Translations under genes and position numbers: made by a program
Shown: piece after piece, positions 13,039-24,536 of the stretch
How the letters are laid out: the number at the start of each line of letters is the position of its first letter
How positions within the stretch are numbered: position 1 is the first letter of the stretch
Origin: Heterotrichella gracilis
Taxonomy: Eukaryota > Sar > Xanthophyceae > Tribonematales > Xanthonemataceae
Assembly (NCBI GenBank): GCA_032358255.1
Contig: JAULBX010028382.1
Coordinates: 66,329-130,328 of the forward strand
Direction of reading: 5' to 3'
DNA length: 64,000 bases
The notes under the pieces: model-generated
Database searches by the model: none
Told to the model about the DNA's origin: nothing
What the model saw: only the letters and a program-made list of their open reading frames with translations

Positions 13039-15089
13039 CTGTTGGGACAGGATGTGTGCGTGTAGAGACGGCCCGTGCTGTGTGCAACTACAGCTCGATG
13101 CTATTTACTGCGAAAGATTCCAGCTTACGCGTTCCACGCACGGCGGCAAGGGCATTGTTTTTTGTATTTTCGAAACACCCTTTGGCTGTCTAGGTGGCGG
13201 GGGGAGGTACGGCCAAAGCCCAGGAGTGAGGAGTGCTCAAGGGCATCGAATGCCCAAAACAAAAACGCAAACGGGGGGTACCCCTGATGCACCAACAACA
13301 GTTGCGTGCTTTTAACGTTGTAGGCCAATGCCAGATTGTGAGGGTGGCTGTCTAGGGCCAAAGTGGGTATGCCAACCGTCGAAAGAAGGCAGAAAGAGAT
13401 AGCACACGACACTGTCCGGGTTGGCCTGGAGTTGGATTACTGCTCTGATGTTGCAACAGCGCGAAGCAGCTTTTTGGCTGACTAAACGTTGCTCTGCAAC
13501 TTTTGGTAAAGAGGCCCCTTCGCCAACTCTGGCGGAAGTTCTGGTGCAGGTGGCCCCTGCCAGGGGAAAGATAAGCCTCTCGCCGCCGCCCATCGCCCGC
13601 CGATCATCACGGACGCTGCACGCGCGTTGCGTTTCGCATGTCACAGTGCGTCATGCTTCACGTCACTCTTTTACCTGGTTTCAGGACTTAATGGATTGAA
13701 GATGTGCCCAATTTGGGCAACTGCCAGACTGTTTGTGTGAGCACACCGCCATTCGAGGCCTGACGGTGGTTAGCCCTGTCTGCTATGTTGCTGGGTGTGC
13801 TATTGTGCTGGGTCCCCCATTGGGTGCCATCCCATTGACATGTACAAGGCAGATGATACGAGGCATCTGAATAGGATACTAGGCAGGGGTCTGGATACCT
13901 AATCGGATACAAGGGAACCCTATCTCTCAGTGTAGGCTGAGAGTCTTGTATCGTCCGGTTGGCACTGTCCAAAGCCTCGCTTATGCACATGAAGGGTATC
14001 ATCATGCTTATTCAGCCGAAAAGGTGTGCATTGGTATTTTATTAAAAATACCACAGCAACTGCTGTAACCCCAGCAAATGGTGCAGTGGACAGAGGAACA
14101 ACAGCATGCAGTGTGAGTTGTGGGTTTCTTGTGGTTGACAGTTTGTTGGACTGACAGCAGGTTGTTGATACCAGGGATCAGAACACACTGCCAATCGCCC
14201 ACAAGTATGAGTCGCCCACAAGTATAATGTGTACTTTGAATTGGAGGCGTAGACAACAACTCCAGCCGCAAGTCACACCAGGGACTAATCCACTGTGACT
14301 GGCGTAACACATTGCTAACGCAATACAACACACCGAACGCACAGCTACCAATACCACAGCTTGGGTCCTTGCTCAGGCTTCGGGGATGCCCAGCTTGAAC
14401 AAAAACCTGAGCTGTACCTAGCTTATTGCCTTACCTAGCTATTGCCTTATTAAAACACACTTTCGCGGGCAAGTTTCAAACGGGTGGGCACTCGAAAAGC
14501 CCGTGGCACCTGTTGTGAACGCACGTGATAATCGCCAATTGAGCTCAGCTGGTTGTGCACTACCTTGTTCCCTCTTTTGGACTGGAAGGGAGGTTGTTAC
14601 CACCCATAATAGTGCAGAGGTTGCCTGTTGGTGCTTTCAAGCCTCTGGCTGTATTTGCATGCACACGTTCACTCCACGTGCTCATCAGCGGCATTCGAAA
14701 CTACCCTTCGGAACTACAGGCTAATCAGGTGCCAACTGCAGCTCATCTCGATGCATACTTGGTCGTTGGCCAGCCCAATATGCAGGCGTGGCGTATGCTT
14801 GCCTCGCATACACTCCATGGCAGCGATATGACTCTAGGTCACTTGGTCGACACCCAAGTGCAAGTTTCACGTCACCACCCCTCCAATAGACCTCGTGCCG
14901 GACACGCCTAGTGTGCGCTGTACGTGTTGGGGTGAGGGGAGGTCACTGAAAGAGCACAGCTCCTCGCTGGACCAACCATGTGAGCGCAGTGGCAGTACCC
15001 ACCATGCCCCGCGAAACCCCACACTCGCGTGACGTACACCAAAGGGCGATGAGACGGCAACCGTAGGCACCGAACCGCCAGAGGACCAC
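13039..15089. other. Intergenic region between LNK-like gene and MFS transporter
   Basis: No gene recognised on either strand. It lies between divergent genes and so holds both promoters and probably the LNK-like 5' exon. The longest open frames lack any recognisable motif. Confidence 0.4.
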
Positions 15090-18000
15090 ATGGGTAAGCT
15101 GGCAGTCCGGGTTCTTCCACAGCTGGCGTTGCAATCTTATAGCTCCCCCGACTGTTCCCGCCTGAACCCCCAGAATGGATCACATGCCAATCTGCCCACA
15201 GCCTGTCCCCCACCCAGCCCTACAAACCACCTTCCCCTCCATATCTCTGCAACTCAAACCTCATACCATCACACATGCAGCGGCCCCCTGTCCTCCCAAC
15301 CCTGCCCCATGCCCCAGCATGCCACCCCTTCTCCTCAACCCTCGACCGCATGTCCCCCAACTGCAGGCTCCCAGCTGTTTGACCAACCAATCAGAAAGCC
15401 GCCCGCCTGGTACAGCAACGTGCGCCTGCTAGGCCTGCTGTGCTTTGTGCAGTTCTGGGTGTTCCTGGACAGGGGGGTGATCGCCAGCAACGGGGTGAAC
15501 GGGGGACCACCCAGCGACACCCACCCTGGAACAGGCATACAGGTAAGCGGAGTCGGATGCTTTTGCGGCATGCCTGACCCACGCGCATGCGCATGGGACC
15601 TTGATCAGTCAACAGTCGTCAGCGAAAGGATTGGCATGGCATGTCCCGCATGGCACACATTGAGCTTTCAACTGTAACAATCCCCATACGGCACCGACCC
15701 ATGGCCCGCCAATGACACCTCTTTGCTGCTGGGGAGCATCGACCCAACCTTAACCCCACCCGCCACATGCCAGCAAACCACATCCCCACCCGCCACGCCC
15801 ATCTGCGGTAAAACAATGAGTACTGGGCAAATTTGCGCCCATGCTGGCACTTGCGGCAATTCTATTGCAAATGCGGCAGCAGAGACCGTTTCCTTCTCAT
15901 CCACCCCCTTTCCCCCACCACCCCCATTGCCACCCACCCCGCATCGCAGGGCGAGTTCGGGCTGACCCTGACCCAGGACGGCCTCATCCCCGCCCTTTTC
16001 ATGGTTGGCCTCATGGTGGCATGCATAGCGGTGTCGGCTGCAAGCAAGACATGCAGCGCTTTCAGGCTGATAGGTGGGTGCGGCGGTGGTGGTGGTGGGT
16101 GTGGATGTGGGGGGGGGGGAGGTGGAGTGGGGGCTAAGTAGCCTATTGGACGGTTGCAACCAAATGGGTGGTGGGGTGTAGCGATGCACCACTGGCCCTG
16201 CCGCGGTGATCGTGCGTTGCCAGCAATGGCCCCTGCCCTGATGCCTTGCTGCAAGCACAAGAACATTACGTGATGCTGGGGCGCCATGCTGTGGGTGACA
16301 GACAACAGCGCCGCCTCACAGCCCCTCCCCCAGTTGCTCGTGTGCAGTGGACCCACATGCACCCACAAACCCTCCCGTCCTATGGAGACGCAGCCACCCT
16401 CAAAAATCCCTCCCAACACCCCACTAGGCTGGGGCGTCATGCTGTGGGCGCTGGGCTCTGTAGGCTGTAACTCCTCCCGCATCTTACCCCAGCTGCTTAT
16501 ATGCAGCGCACTCAAAACCCCCACCACATACTTCAGCACACACATGCACCCGCCATACACACGCCCGACAAGGGTACACAGTCACTACCACATTACCCCA
16601 CCCACTCGCACTCCCCCACACCACACAGGCTGGGGCGCCATGCTGTGGGCACTGGGGTCTGTTGGCTGCGCCTCTTCCCGCACCTTTCCCCAGCTGCTCA
16701 TATGCCGCGTGATCATGGGTGCGGGTCAGGCATCAATCATCAACCTCAGCGACCCGTTCATCGATGATATCGCGCCCCCCTCGCTCAAGAGTTCGTGGTT
16801 TGCGACGCTGTACCTGGTGAGAGTGGGCGGGGGCAAGGGAGGAGTTGGGACGCACGTGCACATGTATATGGGCTAGGAATTATATAGGGCATATATGCAG
16901 ATATATATTATGTGCATACATCGGCTTGGATGTAGGGCACATCATGCACACATTTATTATGTGTATATATTGGCTACAATTTGGGGCAGATCATGCACAA
17001 ATTTATTATGTGCATATATTGGCTAGGATATAGGGCATGAATGCACATGTATGTTATGTGCATGTCAATGGGGGCCAACGGGTGTGTGCGTAAAGGCCAA
17101 ACCACTTGTGACTGCTCATGGTTGCGCATGGAGCGCATTTCACCTTGCCAACTCTAAAACTAGATAGAATATTGATGGGTGTCCCTGGTCAAGGAGCACC
17201 CGTAGCCCTTCCACTTTGTGCGTTAGGTAAGTAAGTATCTGCATTTCCAACTTAGTATTCAGGTTAGCATGTCTGGGTAAGACCCACCCCAGAGCCAAGG
17301 CTTTGTGCGTAAGGTAACCCTGCCAGTTGTGTGTGTTTTGAGCGACCCACCCACCCACCCACCCAACCCCGTTTTCCTCCCCTGCGTTGCAGTTCCCCTG
17401 CATCGGCCAATCCACTGGCTACATGTTTGGCGGCTACCTGGGCCTCATATACGGGTGGAGGGTGCCGTTCTACCTGCAGGCGCTGGCCTGCCTCCCCCTC
17501 GCGCTGTTCATGGTGACAGCACCCCCTGTGCTGCTGCGAACGGAGACGCCTGCCAATGGCCCCCCGTCAGGTACGCTCGTCATACGCATTCACGCCTTAG
17601 TAATAAGGTAGGTATGTGCCACATCAGCTCTGGAAGCCAGATCAGCCCCAACATATACCTTGTATTAGTGGATGCAGGTGGACATTGCACCTGGGGCATG
17701 CATGTTCCTTTACCTGGAAAAGAGCTTGGATTTTCTTTTTATCTCATATGATCACTGTTAAGAGCTGACCCCTCAAACCAATCGTTGGCCATCAACACCT
17801 CCCACCTCCCCTCCTCCCCCCCCTCGCAGGCCCCATCCCCCCCTCCCCCTCCGACACCTACCTCCCCCACCCAGACTCCCTCACCGACCTCCTCCTCCCC
17901 TCCACGCCTTTCATCCCCCTCCTCACCACCTCCCCCTCCGAGCCCCTGCTCACCCCCGCACCCCACCCCCCCCAGGGGATGTGGTCGGACTTCAAGACCC

Positions 18001-20653
18001 TGTGCCAGCACCCCATGTACATCTACAACCTGCTATCGCAGTGCCCCTACTTCATGTCGGCGGGGGTGTACAACTATTGGGGACCTCTGGTGCGTGCTGA
18101 AAACCCTGCCCATGCTCCTACCCAAGGGTGCCTGTAAACCCTTGGCAAGGGTATTTGAAAGCCTATGCAAGGGCACTGAAAACCCTACACAAGGGCACCA
18201 CCCAATGTACATTTTACACCCTGTTGTCGCAGTGCCCCTACCTCACGTCGGCGGGGGTGTACAAATACTGCAGGTTTTGGGTTTCCAGATGGGGCCCTCT
18301 TGTGCGTGCTGGAAACCCAAAACCCTAAATAGTAAACCCTAAACAGCGCCCATACTTCACGGTCACGAACTGAGAACCAAAAATTCACCCAAAAGTACTG
18401 ACAACCCTCTGGAAGGGTTCTGAAAACCCCCCCACCGCTGATTTCACTGATTCCACTCTCCCCCCTTGCAGGCCATCTCCCAGCTTTTCCACCAGGACCC
18501 CGAAATGGTGGATTTCACATTTGGCCTGGTCACCCTGGCGGTGTCCCTGGTGTCCGTCATTCTAGGGGGCGTAATCCTGGATGTCATGGGGTCCAGCATG
18601 TGGAACGGAATGCTGCTGAATGCCATCACCTGCGGGGCGGCGTTTGCGTTTTTGCTCATGGGGTTCATGGGGGCAACCAGCCTGCCTGTGTTCATGGCGT
18701 TCCTCAGCTTGGGGCTGCTCATGCTGGGCCTGGGAACCGCCGCGCAAGGTGAACGCAACGCTAAACCCTAAAACTGACAACCCTACACATTCCAAACCTA
18801 AACCCTAAGCCCATGCTGCCTGTTTGTCCATGGCGTTCCTCAGCTGGCTGCTCATGCTGGGCCTGGGAACCGCCGCGCAAGGTGAACGCAACGCTAAAAC
18901 CCTAAAACTGAAAACCCTACACATTCCAAACCTAAACCCTAAGCCCATGCTGCCTGTGTGTTCATGGCGTTCCTCAGCTTGGGGCTGCTCATGCCAGGCC
19001 TGGGGACCGCCGCGCAAGGTGAGCAACCCTAAAACCCTAAAACTGGAACCCTGCTGTAGAGTTTTACATTATGTCAAAGCTCAACCCTAACCCATGCTGC
19101 CTGTGTTCAAGGCGTTTTTCAGCTTGGGCCTGGAAACCGGGGGCAGCCCTAAAATGGTCTTACCCGTAACCCTCCAAAGTGGCACAGGTGTACGTCATTT
19201 CTGGGTTTGGCATCTTCTCATATATCTGTTTCTCATTCAGCCACGTGGCCAACCGTGTGACTGAACTCTTTGACTGAATTTCATTCCACATCACCGATAC
19301 GCACACTAACCGACCCCACCATTCCCCCACCCCCCAGGCCTCATCAACATGGCTGCCGTGCCCCCCCACGTGCGCGCCATGGCCACCACCTGGGTGACCA
19401 TAGGGGTGCACCTGCTGGGGGATATACCCTCGCCACCGCTGGCAGGCGCGCTGCAAGGTGCGAAGTTCTTACCCAACGCCCTACTAAGTCCATACGTCCC
19501 AAGCAATCCTTTGAAACCCCGTTGCATAAGCCCTACAGAGCCCTGTCAAAACCTAGCAAAACCCATGCACGCCATGGCCACCAGCGGGGTTAAAGCATTA
19601 GGGTGCACCTGGCGGGGGACCTTGCCCTCGCCACCGCTGGCAGGCGCGCTGCAAGGTAAGAAACCGTTACCCAAAGCCCTACTAAGTCCATACGTCCCAA
19701 GCAATCCTTTGAAACCCCGTTATAAGCCCTGCCAAAACCTAGCAAAATCCTTGCGCGCCATGGCCACCAGCGGGGTTAAGCATTAGGGTGCACCTGCGGG
19801 GGACCTGCCCTCGCCACAGCTGGCAGGCGCGCTGCAACATGAGGGCCGCCAAAATACACCTGACAAACCATGGCAATAATAAACCCTTGCACAGCCCCTG
19901 ACGGACACTCACAGTCACCTGTCCCACTCCCCACCCCACAAAGACCAGTGATCGGCCATCGCACAGTCAACCCCAACCCTTTACTTTGTGTTTCACCCCC
20001 TCTCCTTCCCGTCTCTCCTTCCCGCCTCTCCCTCCCCCTCCATCGGCATTCCTTAAGGTCCCCCTCCCCTGGTCCCCTCCCCGCAGAATGGTCTGGCCAT
20101 TGGAAGGTGACCCTCAGCGCATCCACCCTCCCACTTATGGTGGCCACGATGCTGTACATCATGGGACTCATTGCGTCATGTAAGTGTAATCATGGTCTCA
20201 TTGGGACACTTTCAGTACAAATCATGGGACTCGTTGCGACACTCGTTGGTTACCGGGAAAAGCTCGAGGTGGCTAACAGGGACACCTAAGGGACAAAATC
20301 TGAGTACTTTTGCGCGCCATGTTGGCGGGCCTCCGGTATATCATTATGCTCAAATGTATGTTTTTGTTCCGCTGTTATCCACATGTGCAACCCCTGCTGT
20401 TGACATCTGCACCATCGCACCCTTTTCCCAATCCTCCCACGCACACCCACATCACCCCCACCCACCATCCGCAGTGAGTGCCCCCGACTACCGCCCAGAG
20501 GTCTCCGCGCCCCCCACCCCCACCCCCACCCCCACCACCCCCCGTCCCATCCTGTCCGCCAGCCAGCTCCATCGGGAGGCTTCCATGCACAAGCTGATGC
20601 GCACAGCAAGCTCATCGTCAGGCATGTGGATGAGCGGCATGAGCCCGTGCTGA
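15090..20653 (+). CDS. Spinster-type MFS transporter
   Basis: Membrane transporter of the major facilitator superfamily, spinster branch (lipid or sphingolipid export in known members; substrate here unknown). Exons joining in phase: 15367-15542, 15950-16073, 16629-16816, 17393-17570, 17830-18089, 18472-18748, 19338-19457, 20087-20179, 20475-20653 (stop TGA). Hydrophobic segments are spread through all exons (for example LLGLLCFVQFWVFLDRGVI). Exon 3 has RVIMGAGQASIINLSDPFI, the spinster form of the helix 4 region. Exon 5 begins with a Pro/Ser/Thr-rich cytoplasmic-type loop. The ORF is open from an ATG at 15090 through exon 1, but an acceptor at 15364-15366 suggests an alternative upstream first exon, so the N-terminus is unsure. 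Introns are swollen by tandem copies of exon edges. Confidence 0.88.
16275..16710 (+). repeat. Three tandem copies of the exon 3 start, MFS gene
   Basis: The first about 80 bp of exon 3 occur at 16275-16351, 16428-16507 and 16629-16710; only the last is the in-frame exon. The middle copy keeps an AG acceptor and an open frame (GWGVMLWALGSVGC), so it could be used as an alternative exon start. Confidence 0.9.
16870..17060 (+). repeat. AT-rich intronic tandem repeat, about 55-60 bp unit
   Basis: About four diverged units, each with TTATGTGCATA, a TTGGCTxGGAT-like stretch and GGGCA(T/G)xxxATGCA. Lies in the MFS intron after exon 3. Confidence 0.75.
18005..18315 (+). repeat. Two copies of the exon 5 end, MFS gene
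   Basis: The 3' edge of exon 5 with its donor (18005-18100) is repeated at 18193-18315 in the following intron. The copy keeps the GGTGTACAA core and GTGCGTGCTG donor context but carries an insertion. Confidence 0.88.
18682..19140 (+). repeat. Four copies of the exon 6 end, MFS gene
   Basis: The last part of exon 6 plus donor and about 60 bp of intron repeats with starts near 18682, 18816, 18951 and 19097 (period 134-146 bp). Each unit keeps GCGCAAGGTGA-type donor sequence (the last is degraded) and carries AAACCCTAAA tracts. Confidence 0.92.
19369..19840 (+). repeat. Three copies of the exon 7 end, MFS gene
   Basis: Units start near 19369, 19564 and 19750 (period about 190 bp). Each includes GGCAGGCGCGCTGCAA at the exon end. 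Intron parts of the first two units are nearly identical, suggesting a recent event. Confidence 0.92.
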
Positions 20654-22203
20654 ATACCCCGGACAAGGGTTCTGGGGCGATGGGAAGGAATAAAGGATTT
20701 GGGGACAGGGTCAACTTTAGAGGCGCGTATTGTTGTGAAAGTAGAGCACATTGTATATTTTCTTCTTTTAACCCTTGACGGGGTGGTCAAGCAGCTGCTG
20801 CTAGCGATAAGCCAACAGCATTTTCCTGTTACCCTGAGTACCATGTAACAGTTATTGTTTGCCCCTGAACTTCAGTTATTGAATAGAATACTATGAATGA
20901 AAGGGGGTTTTTAGGCCTTTGCACAGCTTCAGCTTAACACCCAGTGTCACCATATCAAACCATAATGGCTGGGCGTCACGAGATGCTGAAACCCCAGGGA
21001 AGGGTTCCGAGGGGACTGGTGGGTTTGCCAAATGGACAATTACACAACATAGATAATATCACTTATCCTTGATAATATATCAACACAGATAATATCACTT
21101 ATACGTGATACTTCAACAAGGTCCAACAATGGACAGCAGAGCTATAAGTTCAACACCAATCAAGTAGACGTAATGGTTGTTCGAGTGCACTCGTAACAAC
21201 TTTGGCAAACCGCTGAATTAAGGCCCAAGCTTCAACATGTGAACAGTAAAATGGCTGTGGAAACCACATGTGGTGCACCTTGCATCAAGCACTGCACCTC
21301 TTGAACATGTCAATATTAGACCTACCTGTTCAAATTAGGCAACCTGCCTATAGTATAGTAATAACCTGCCCCACCATAAAGCAACATCAGCATAGCGTAC
21401 CAACAGTGTCAACACACATGTTACCTATGTACTACATGAAGTTCCCGCGTCGCTCGTTGTGCACCATGGCAAGGTTCGTTTGAACGGTCTTGATTGGTTT
21501 GAAACTTGAAATGCAACATTGGCCGCAACAGCGCACACACTGGGAACACCAGGAAAGAAAAAAAGCTTCAACCGTTGTGCCGGAAAGCGGCATACGTCTT
21601 AAACACCTAAAACATGTTACTAAAACAGCGTCACAATCACTCACTGCAACAGCTAACAAAAACCGGCACAAATGTGCTCCGGCGCTAGTATTCTATATCA
21701 GTATCAAAATGCACTGTGCCACACATTCCACTGGAAGTGCTGGCTGAGCGATGGTGCCCAACAGCTGTCCCAGGGCTGTGTCAGCACAGGCTGTGTCAGT
21801 TCGGAAACCAAACCACAGCGGCCTGCTCCTTCTCGCTGCCCCCAAAAGCAAAGCAGCCCTCTTATTTGCCCTGCGGGCCCCCAGCCAGCTCCACGGCTGC
21901 TCGTCAAAATCTGGTTCCCGGAATCGGGTGACACCCACTAACTCGGCGGCCCACTGGCTCACAAGCTATCCTAATATCCGTTTGGAGCAGGCAGTGCCCT
22001 CAACCTGCAGTCGGTTTGCGTTGACTTGCTGTGAAAAAGGAAAAAAGGAGAAAGAAAACTCTCAGGGTGAGAGCTGTGTTCATACGCTGCAGCAGTGCGC
22101 TGCAGCCGCTGTCCATCCATATGCGGCTGCTGAGCGTCTCTGCCAGCATGAGTTGGCGCTGCCTCGCTACCCAGAGGTGGCAGGACAAGGGTGGTGGCAC
22201 GCA
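20654..22203. other. Convergent intergenic region
   Basis: 3' flanks of the MFS transporter and the secreted-protein gene. TGTAAC, the usual green-algal polyadenylation signal, is seen at 20844-20849, about 190 bp after the MFS stop. The stretch 21040-21110 is AT-rich with a two-unit tandem (AGATAATATCACTTAT). No gene recognised. Confidence 0.45.
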
Positions 22204-22868
22204 TCACTCCAGTACGCGCATGGGGACCAGCTCCGGGAGAAGGTCATAGGCGCCCTGCAGACAGACAGACAGCGACCTCAGTTTTTGTAGAAGACAAGGG
22301 TTTGGACGAACAGAATAAGTACCCAAAGCGCAAGCTTTCCAAAGCAGCAAGCACTCCTGGGAGGGCACACATCCTAGCTACCAACACAAGGGTCAAAACT
22401 CAGTTTGGAGGTGGGGGTCCAGTGGTGCAGAAGGGTTCACTCAGTGGTTCCAAACGCGAGAAGGCAAGGCAGAAGCTGGGTCACCCGCTCAACTGGCAAG
22501 CCAAGGGCAAGGGGGGAGGTGGTGCGTACCCAGGTCTTGGCGTTCACAGCCTTGCTGGGCGCACTCGCGCTGCTGTCGTCGCCCAGGTCCACAGCTGCAG
22601 CGCCCAAGCCCTGGACAAACCTCGGCGCAACGGGGTCGGTCCCCTGTGGTGACACCTTCTCAACTTCAGGGAGCGGCTCGGAGATCGAGCCGCCGACGGG
22701 CAGGGATGACTTGGTGGCAGGGTCAAACGCAGCGCTGTCGGCTCGGACATCATCAGCAATGGCAATCACATCGATGGATGAGCTTCCCCGCAGGCGCGGG
22801 GTTGCTTGCGCCGTAGAGGCCACCAGGAGAGCCAGCATGGTGACAAGCACCCATGATTGCGTTGCCAT
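22204..22868 (-). CDS. Small secreted protein, function unknown
   Basis: Two exons, 22530-22868 and 22204-22254 (stop TGA), join in phase 0 and give 129 residues. The N-terminus is a clear signal peptide (MATQSWVLVTMLALLVASTA, likely cleaved after AQA). The mature part is acidic, Ser/Ala/Pro-rich and without cysteines or known domains; it ends LLPELVPMRVLE. The product is probably exported or enters the endomembrane system. No homologue is recognised. The last exon is only 51 bp, so the end of the model depends on one splice call (donor GTACGC, acceptor CTGCAG). Confidence 0.6.
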
Positions 22869-24536
22869 GACCGTCGAGTGGTGGTGGGGGGTGTACGTGG
22901 CACCAGTGCTTGCTCCTGAGCACTTGCGAACAACGTGGGCTGCTGTACGGTGGATGGCGGCTGGTGTTGTTCAGTCGAGGTTGAAATGTAAGACCCTACA
23001 AAAAGAAATGGAGGTATTATTAGAGGATACAGTCGAACGGGTGCCACCCAGGTGCACATGACTGACTGAGTGTGAGCAGGCCTGAAGCTGACCATGGCAT
23101 GTGCACAGTGTGCCCGGCATGCCGCTCGTGGTGTGCAAAACCACAACGAGCACCTGGGCTGCAGGGCCCACTCCTTGGAACAGTTGCAAACCGTAGAGGG
23201 GTGTCGGCAATTCACAAGTCTGCTGTCAAGAGCAGGTGTGATGCATGGTGGTTGCAAGTGCGAGCGTTTAAACGATGGGTGACGTCAGCAGGTCGAGTTG
23301 GACAGGTGTCTGGATGGATGGGGGTCAGATGGGGGTGTTTGTGGGCAACACCGCAGCAAAGGCGGACTCTAGGGAGACTACTAGTTGAAAACCCCTGGCG
23401 TGCGCATTCCACCGCAGTATGCTGAGTCATACGCCTGTGGTTGTCAGCCGTGGGCAGCTGCCACATGCGGGCACCAATAGTTTTATTGGCCACTAGAGCA
23501 GGGGTGCAGGACCTCACCTTAAGAAACAAAGGGGCAAGCGAGGGATGCTTGGAAGCGCTGAAGGAATGCTCCGGCTGGTGAAGAGCAGACACAAGCACGC
23601 AAAGCCACGCTAGGTAGCCCCTAGGAAGTCGGATGCTATTCGAGTAGGTGCGAAGGTCGTTGACGTGTCGAGAGGCTGGGTGTTCCAGACTCTGTGTGTT
23701 AACCGCGATTGACAGGCGTTCTTAAAAAGGCGAGAGCTCTCTGTAGTTGTCACGAAGAAGCGAAATGTGTCAAAAAGTAGAGCGTTTAACCACTCAAGTA
23801 CCACCCAAAGTTTCGAAGGCGTGGGCCTCCCATAGGTGAACAGGCAGCCACTCAAACGTCGGAACCCTACATTAAACCCTAAAATCCTAAACGTGAAAAA
23901 CCAAAAAGGGTTTTTAATGTGCACACAGCGCTGGCCATTGCTGGCAAGCTGACTCAGATCCGGGAAAAGCTCATGCCAACGAGCGACAACCCATGCACAC
24001 TACACTAGCCACTACTGTATTGTACCCATAGGTACCTTGAAGCGATGGATATGAAGCGCTGGAATGTCGTCCTGCCCCTCTTTAATCCTCGTTTTTTCTC
24101 AATGGCATCGGTTCAAATCACAACCCAGTAGGTAACATGTATTAAAATATTAACAACAGAAACACTGCTCAGGCCTTCTTTCGCAAGTTTGCAGCCTGCC
24201 TATTCTGCCTCACCCCTCCACGCCGCATCTACACAGGTACATCACGGCCACCACCGCACATAAAGTTAACCACGGATAACAGAAAAAACGCAATGGTTCA
24301 TACCCCAAAGCGCCACACTCATAAAAAACAGGAAGGGAGGAAGCAAACAAACACGAACAGACGCCCTACCAAAGGTGGCATGTGCAACCACACCAAGCAG
24401 TGTTGGAAAAGGACCTGACAATTAGTTGCAGGGCAGCAACCAGTTGGGCATGGCGCGATGGTCATTGTGCCCCTGGTGCAGCTGACACCCTGGGTGATGT
24501 AGGAACACACACATCACGCAGCATGATGCCCCCGAG
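22869..24536. other. Intergenic region upstream of the secreted-protein gene
   Basis: Holds that gene's promoter and the 3' flank of importin alpha. A CCCTAAA-type tract with two to three units lies near 23867-23890. No gene recognised. Confidence 0.4.
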
